This document shows positions 5,233 through 5,911 of a stretch of 5,911 nt of DNA, piece after piece. The notes below the pieces were generated by a model. It saw only the letters and a list, made by a program, of their open reading frames with translations, had not been told where the DNA came from and did not search any database. Location: NCBI GenBank assembly GCA_027063105.1, contig JAMOSL010000164.1, forward strand, positions 1-5,911, in the 5' to 3' direction. A program made the position numbers and the translations under genes. How positions within the stretch are numbered: the first letter of the stretch is position 1; every line of letters begins with the position of its first letter. Origin of the DNA: Campylobacteraceae bacterium (GTDB lineage: Bacteria > Campylobacterota > Campylobacteria > Campylobacterales > Sulfurovaceae).

Positions 5233-5649
5233 ATGAGTAAACTTTTAATCAACGAATCGCCATTGGTAATACTTCCTTCACTTGCACTTTTAATTGGTCT
5301 TAAAGAGGCTATCTTTTTACAACAACTTCACTATTGGTTAGAGAGAAGTCAGTATGAAAAATATGGTCAAAAATGGATTTATAAATCATTAGAAAATTGG
5401 CAGAAAGAGTTTCTTTTTTGGAGTGAAAGAACTATCCAACGAGTTATATCTGCACTTAAAAAACAAGAGATGATTAGCATCAAAAAGATAGAGAAAAATA
5501 GGAATTATTACACTATTAATTATGCAAAATTAGACGCCAATATGTCGTTACAAGGACGACAACCTGTCACCAACAATACGCCAACTTGGCGTGAACAGCA
5601 CGACAATCTGTCGTCTCCCCTTATATATAAGAAAATAGGGGTCAGGTGA
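5233..5649 (+). CDS. 3'-truncated replication-type winged-helix protein (phage/plasmid)
   Basis: Residues 8-97 form a winged-helix domain typical of phage and plasmid replication proteins: LPSLALLIGLKEAIFLQQLHYWL (14-36), KWIYKSLENWQ (47-57), FWSERTIQRVISALKKQ (62-78) and a wing ending YYTINY (92-97). Such proteins bind origin DNA and load other replication proteins, and they usually continue well beyond 200 residues with a linker and a C-terminal partner-binding domain. Here only 138 residues remain. The linker (98-133) is intact-looking, but the last residues IGVR and the stop come from the REP that starts at 5635, so the gene was cut by that element or a linked rearrangement. AAAGGA at 5221-5226 precedes ATG 5233. 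The linker DNA carries a cluster of palindromes. The product is probably non-functional or only a DNA-binding fragment. Confidence 0.7.
   Translation: MSKLLINESPLVILPSLALLIGLKEAIFLQQLHYWLERSQYEKYGQKWIYKSLENWQKEFLFWSERTIQRVISALKKQEMISIKKIEKNRNYYTINYAKLDANMSLQGRQPVTNNTPTWREQHDNLSSPLIYKKIGVR
5543..5614 (+). repeat. Cluster of short palindromes in the linker of the replication-type gene
   Basis: Four palindromes lie in 72 bases: TGTCGT/ACGACA (5543-5548 and 5556-5561), GACA/TGTC (5558-5568), CGCCAACTTGGCG (5579-5591, perfect around its centre) and ACGACA/TGTCGT (5600-5614, loop ATC). The TGTCG/CGACA word recurs throughout. This may be an origin or control site inside the replication gene, as the lambda origin lies inside the O gene; that is an analogy and not a match. 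Confidence 0.5.
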
Positions 5650-5702
5650 TGCTAATGCTATCATAATCTAATCTAACCTGCCGTTCAATCTCCACTTTTT
5701 AT
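5635..5702 (+). repeat. REP-like element, class B, copy 3
   Basis: It begins ATAGGGGTCAGG (5635-5646) and ends CCTGCCGTTCAATCTCCAC followed by TTTTTAT (5677-5702), the same layout as 3723-3800 with a different, AT-rich middle. Pairing CAGGT (5643-5647) with ACCTG (5676-5680) gives a stem. It supplies the last four codons and stop of the replication-type gene. No transposase gene adjoins it, so it is a dispersed copy. Confidence 0.7.
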
Positions 5703-5744
5703 AACTTTATAGATAAGGAACTTAGATAATTCAAGATAGTTTGG

Positions 5745-5774
5745 CTCGTTCCACAGCTCCAGTTGTGGAACGAG
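5745..5774. repeat. REP-like palindrome, class C
   Basis: A perfect 11-bp stem CTCGTTCCACA/TGTGGAACGAG surrounds loop GCTCCAGT. It resembles the widespread CGTTCC(C)AC...GT(G)GGAACG family of extragenic palindromes found in many proteobacteria. No T run follows on either strand, so it is not a standard terminator. The flanks 5703-5744 and 5775-5911 show no convincing gene, promoter or further repeat. Confidence 0.65.
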
Positions 5775-5911
5775 AAAAAGTTTTCAACTGATGGTAGGAC
5801 TGAAAATTATTTTATATGAGAATCAGTTCTACATTCTTAAAAAGTCAGAAGTAATAATCATTTAATTTCTTATAGTTGGAAAATGGATAGACTCTAAAAA
5901 CTAATAATTTT

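Noticed and set aside
5745..5774. Strong hairpin read as an intrinsic terminator
   Set aside because: The stem is perfect, but no T run follows on either strand; a REP-type palindrome fits better.
5786..5828. 7-base inverted repeat AACTGAT/ATCAGTT
   Set aside because: It is short with a 29-base spacer, and such pairs are common by chance in this composition.
5791..5865. 24-codon plus-strand ORF starting MVGLKIILYENQ
   Set aside because: There is no ribosome binding site, and it is a length expected by chance in AT-rich DNA.
5845..5910. Minus-strand open frame entering from the right edge (ends LNDYYF)
   Set aside because: Only 21 codons are visible, with no recognisable motif, so a gene cannot be supported.

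Overview
The window is AT-rich, prefers A/T-ending codons, and has extended -10 promoters (GG-T-AAAAT, GG-A-TATAAT) without clear -35 boxes. DUF1566 (Lcl) surface proteins, a RAYT-family transposase and REP-type palindromes add to this. Together they suggest a Campylobacterota bacterium (Sulfurimonas, Sulfurovum or Arcobacter-like). This placement is an inference from style, not a database match. The region is accessory: surface genes on the left, a belt of REP elements and RAYT transposase sequence in the middle, and the debris of a small phage- or plasmid-like replication module on the right.

Left part (1-3406): after the last 21 codons of an unidentified gene comes a large lipase-like gene. 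Its reading frame is open back to position 71 without a start codon, and a one-base loss in a T run at 86-90 probably separates it from its true start. The protein has a class-3 lipase-type domain (Ser94, Asp161 and His221 from ATG 362), a beta-rich region, an FN3-like domain, a degenerate DUF1566 domain and a canonical C-terminal DUF1566 domain. Thirty bases later a second gene encodes a small secreted protein that is essentially one DUF1566 domain.

The main finding is in the 3' ends of these two genes. Over 46 aligned codons the two copies differ at 25 bases, and 23 of these are at codon positions 1 or 2, mostly where AAY codons can be inferred as the ancestor. The surrounding bases are identical, and the identity runs 9 bases past both stop codons. 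This is how variable repeats of a diversity-generating retroelement (DGR) look, and DUF1566 is a known DGR target fold. No reverse transcriptase or template repeat lies in the window, so any such system would have to be elsewhere.

Middle part (3407-4719): a first REP class (GGTGCA...TGCACC hairpins) occurs as an inverted pair around the N-terminal fragment of a RAYT-type transposase. A second REP class (core CCTGCCGTTCAATCTCCA) brackets a complete 259-residue Y1/HUH transposase as inverted copies, one overlapping its stop codon. Right part (4720-5911): a small HTH regulator, a 285-base control region with promoters, inverted repeats and a terminator-like hairpin, and a replication-type winged-helix gene whose last four codons and stop are supplied by a third copy of the second REP class. 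A third kind of palindrome (CTCGTTCCACA...TGTGGAACGAG) follows. From there to the end nothing convincing is coded.
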